Shown here: positions 5,833 through 5,926 of the stretch, in pieces
Layout of the letters: each line of letters begins with the position of its first letter
Position numbering within the stretch: position 1 is the first letter of the stretch
Origin: Collinsella sp.
GTDB taxonomy: Bacteria > Actinomycetota > Coriobacteriia > Coriobacteriales > Coriobacteriaceae
NCBI GenBank assembly: GCA_019413955.1
Contig: DXMX01000087.1
Coordinates: 1-5,926 of the forward strand
Direction of reading: 5' to 3'
DNA length: 5,926 nucleotides
Notes under the pieces: model-generated
The model's input: only the letters and a program-made list of their open reading frames with translations
Told to the model about the DNA's origin: nothing
Databases searched by the model: none
Translations under genes and position numbers: made by a program

Positions 5833-5926
5833 ATGGCCCTCATCGCTTCGTACCACGTCCCCGGCCTTTACGTCGAGGACCACAGCATCGACGTAAAGGC
5901 CGGGGACGTGGTACGAAGCGATGAGG
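5833..5926 (+). CDS. start of a probable prolyl aminopeptidase-like alpha/beta hydrolase (cut, and disrupted by an inverted repeat)
   Basis: ATG at 5833 is preceded by GGAAG at a 6-nt spacing. The first 20 codons (to 5892) read MALIASYHVPGLYVEDHSID, which resembles the N-terminus of proline iminopeptidases, where a Gly-hydrophobic-x-x-x-x-His strand leads into a V-P-L-D motif. In this window the expected PLD motif does not follow. From 5888 the sequence is the exact reverse complement of 5838-5876, so the residues after Asp20 (VKAGDVVRSDE) are a product of that repeat and probably not native. The gene lies divergent from proA; a proline-releasing peptidase beside a proline-synthesis gene would be a sensible pairing, but this is inference from 20 residues. 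The catalytic Ser-Asp-His region is not in view. Confidence 0.5.
   Translation, partial: MALIASYHVPGLYVEDHSIDVKAGDVVRSDE
5838..5926. repeat. perfect 39-bp inverted repeat at the right edge, probably a fold-back artefact
   Basis: Positions 5838-5876 and 5888-5926 are exact reverse complements, separated by the 11-nt loop 5877-5887. The right arm ends on the last base of the window. The left arm lies inside the first codons of a plausible gene, five bases after its ATG begins, so it is not a terminator. No T-run follows. The arms meet at the self-complementary TCGA. This is the form of a template-switch or assembly chimera at a contig end. Confidence 0.9.

Noticed and set aside
5635..5883. 82-codon minus-strand open frame upstream of proA
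   Set aside because: Its start lies in the fold-back palindrome and the rest overlaps the proA 5' end in another frame.
4302..5924. 540-codon plus-strand open frame opposite proA
   Set aside because: It begins inside the HD gene, crosses a terminator hairpin and then runs antisense to proA. Its length is explained by codon bias of proA.
5838..5926. Intrinsic terminator at the right edge
   Set aside because: It starts five bases into a coding start, has no T-run, and is much longer and more perfect than terminators in this window.

Overview
The window looks like chromosomal DNA from a high-GC, gut-type actinobacterium of class Coriobacteriia, most likely Collinsella or a close relative. The basis is GC-rich codon use, actinobacterial-style proteins (an ArgS of about 617 residues and a CarD-family RNA polymerase binder) and the style of the intergenic repeats. 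The taxonomic call is inference, not a search result. I see no mobile element genes, phage genes, CRISPR array, tRNA or rRNA.

Layout from left to right. (1) Positions 1-441, minus strand: the N-terminal 147 codons of a protein with an Ala/Pro-rich, then Arg/Lys-rich, then charged helical start; it runs off the left edge. Transcription terminator Rho is the best guess. (2) 442-973: a gene-free stretch with the leader and a candidate promoter of that gene, a large imperfect inverted repeat (697-848) and a strong terminator for argS (894-928). (3) 974-2827, minus: argS, complete. (4) 2828-3169: the divergent argS/carD control region, with two candidate promoters and a cluster of TGCAT-type palindromes. 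(5) 3170-3655, plus: a CarD-family transcription regulator. (6) 3764-4363, plus: an HD-superfamily predicted hydrolase. (7) 4434-5720, minus: proA, complete. (8) 5833 to the right edge, plus: the first codons of a probable prolyl aminopeptidase-like alpha/beta hydrolase.

The genes are mostly housekeeping: tRNA charging (argS), transcription control (CarD, perhaps Rho) and proline biosynthesis (proA). They are not one operon. argS and carD diverge; the HD gene and proA converge on a shared terminator; proA and the right-edge gene diverge. A possible link at the right is proline: proA makes it, and prolyl aminopeptidases release it from peptides.

The structures that stand out are non-coding. 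Two nearly identical 41-nt terminator hairpins (40 of 41 bases) lie in the same orientation on either side of the HD gene. A large inverted repeat lies between argS and the left gene. A perfect 39-bp inverted repeat with an 11-nt loop ends exactly on the last base of the window; it turns the right-edge gene back on itself and probably marks a fold-back chimera or contig-end artefact. I found no convincing new multi-gene system.
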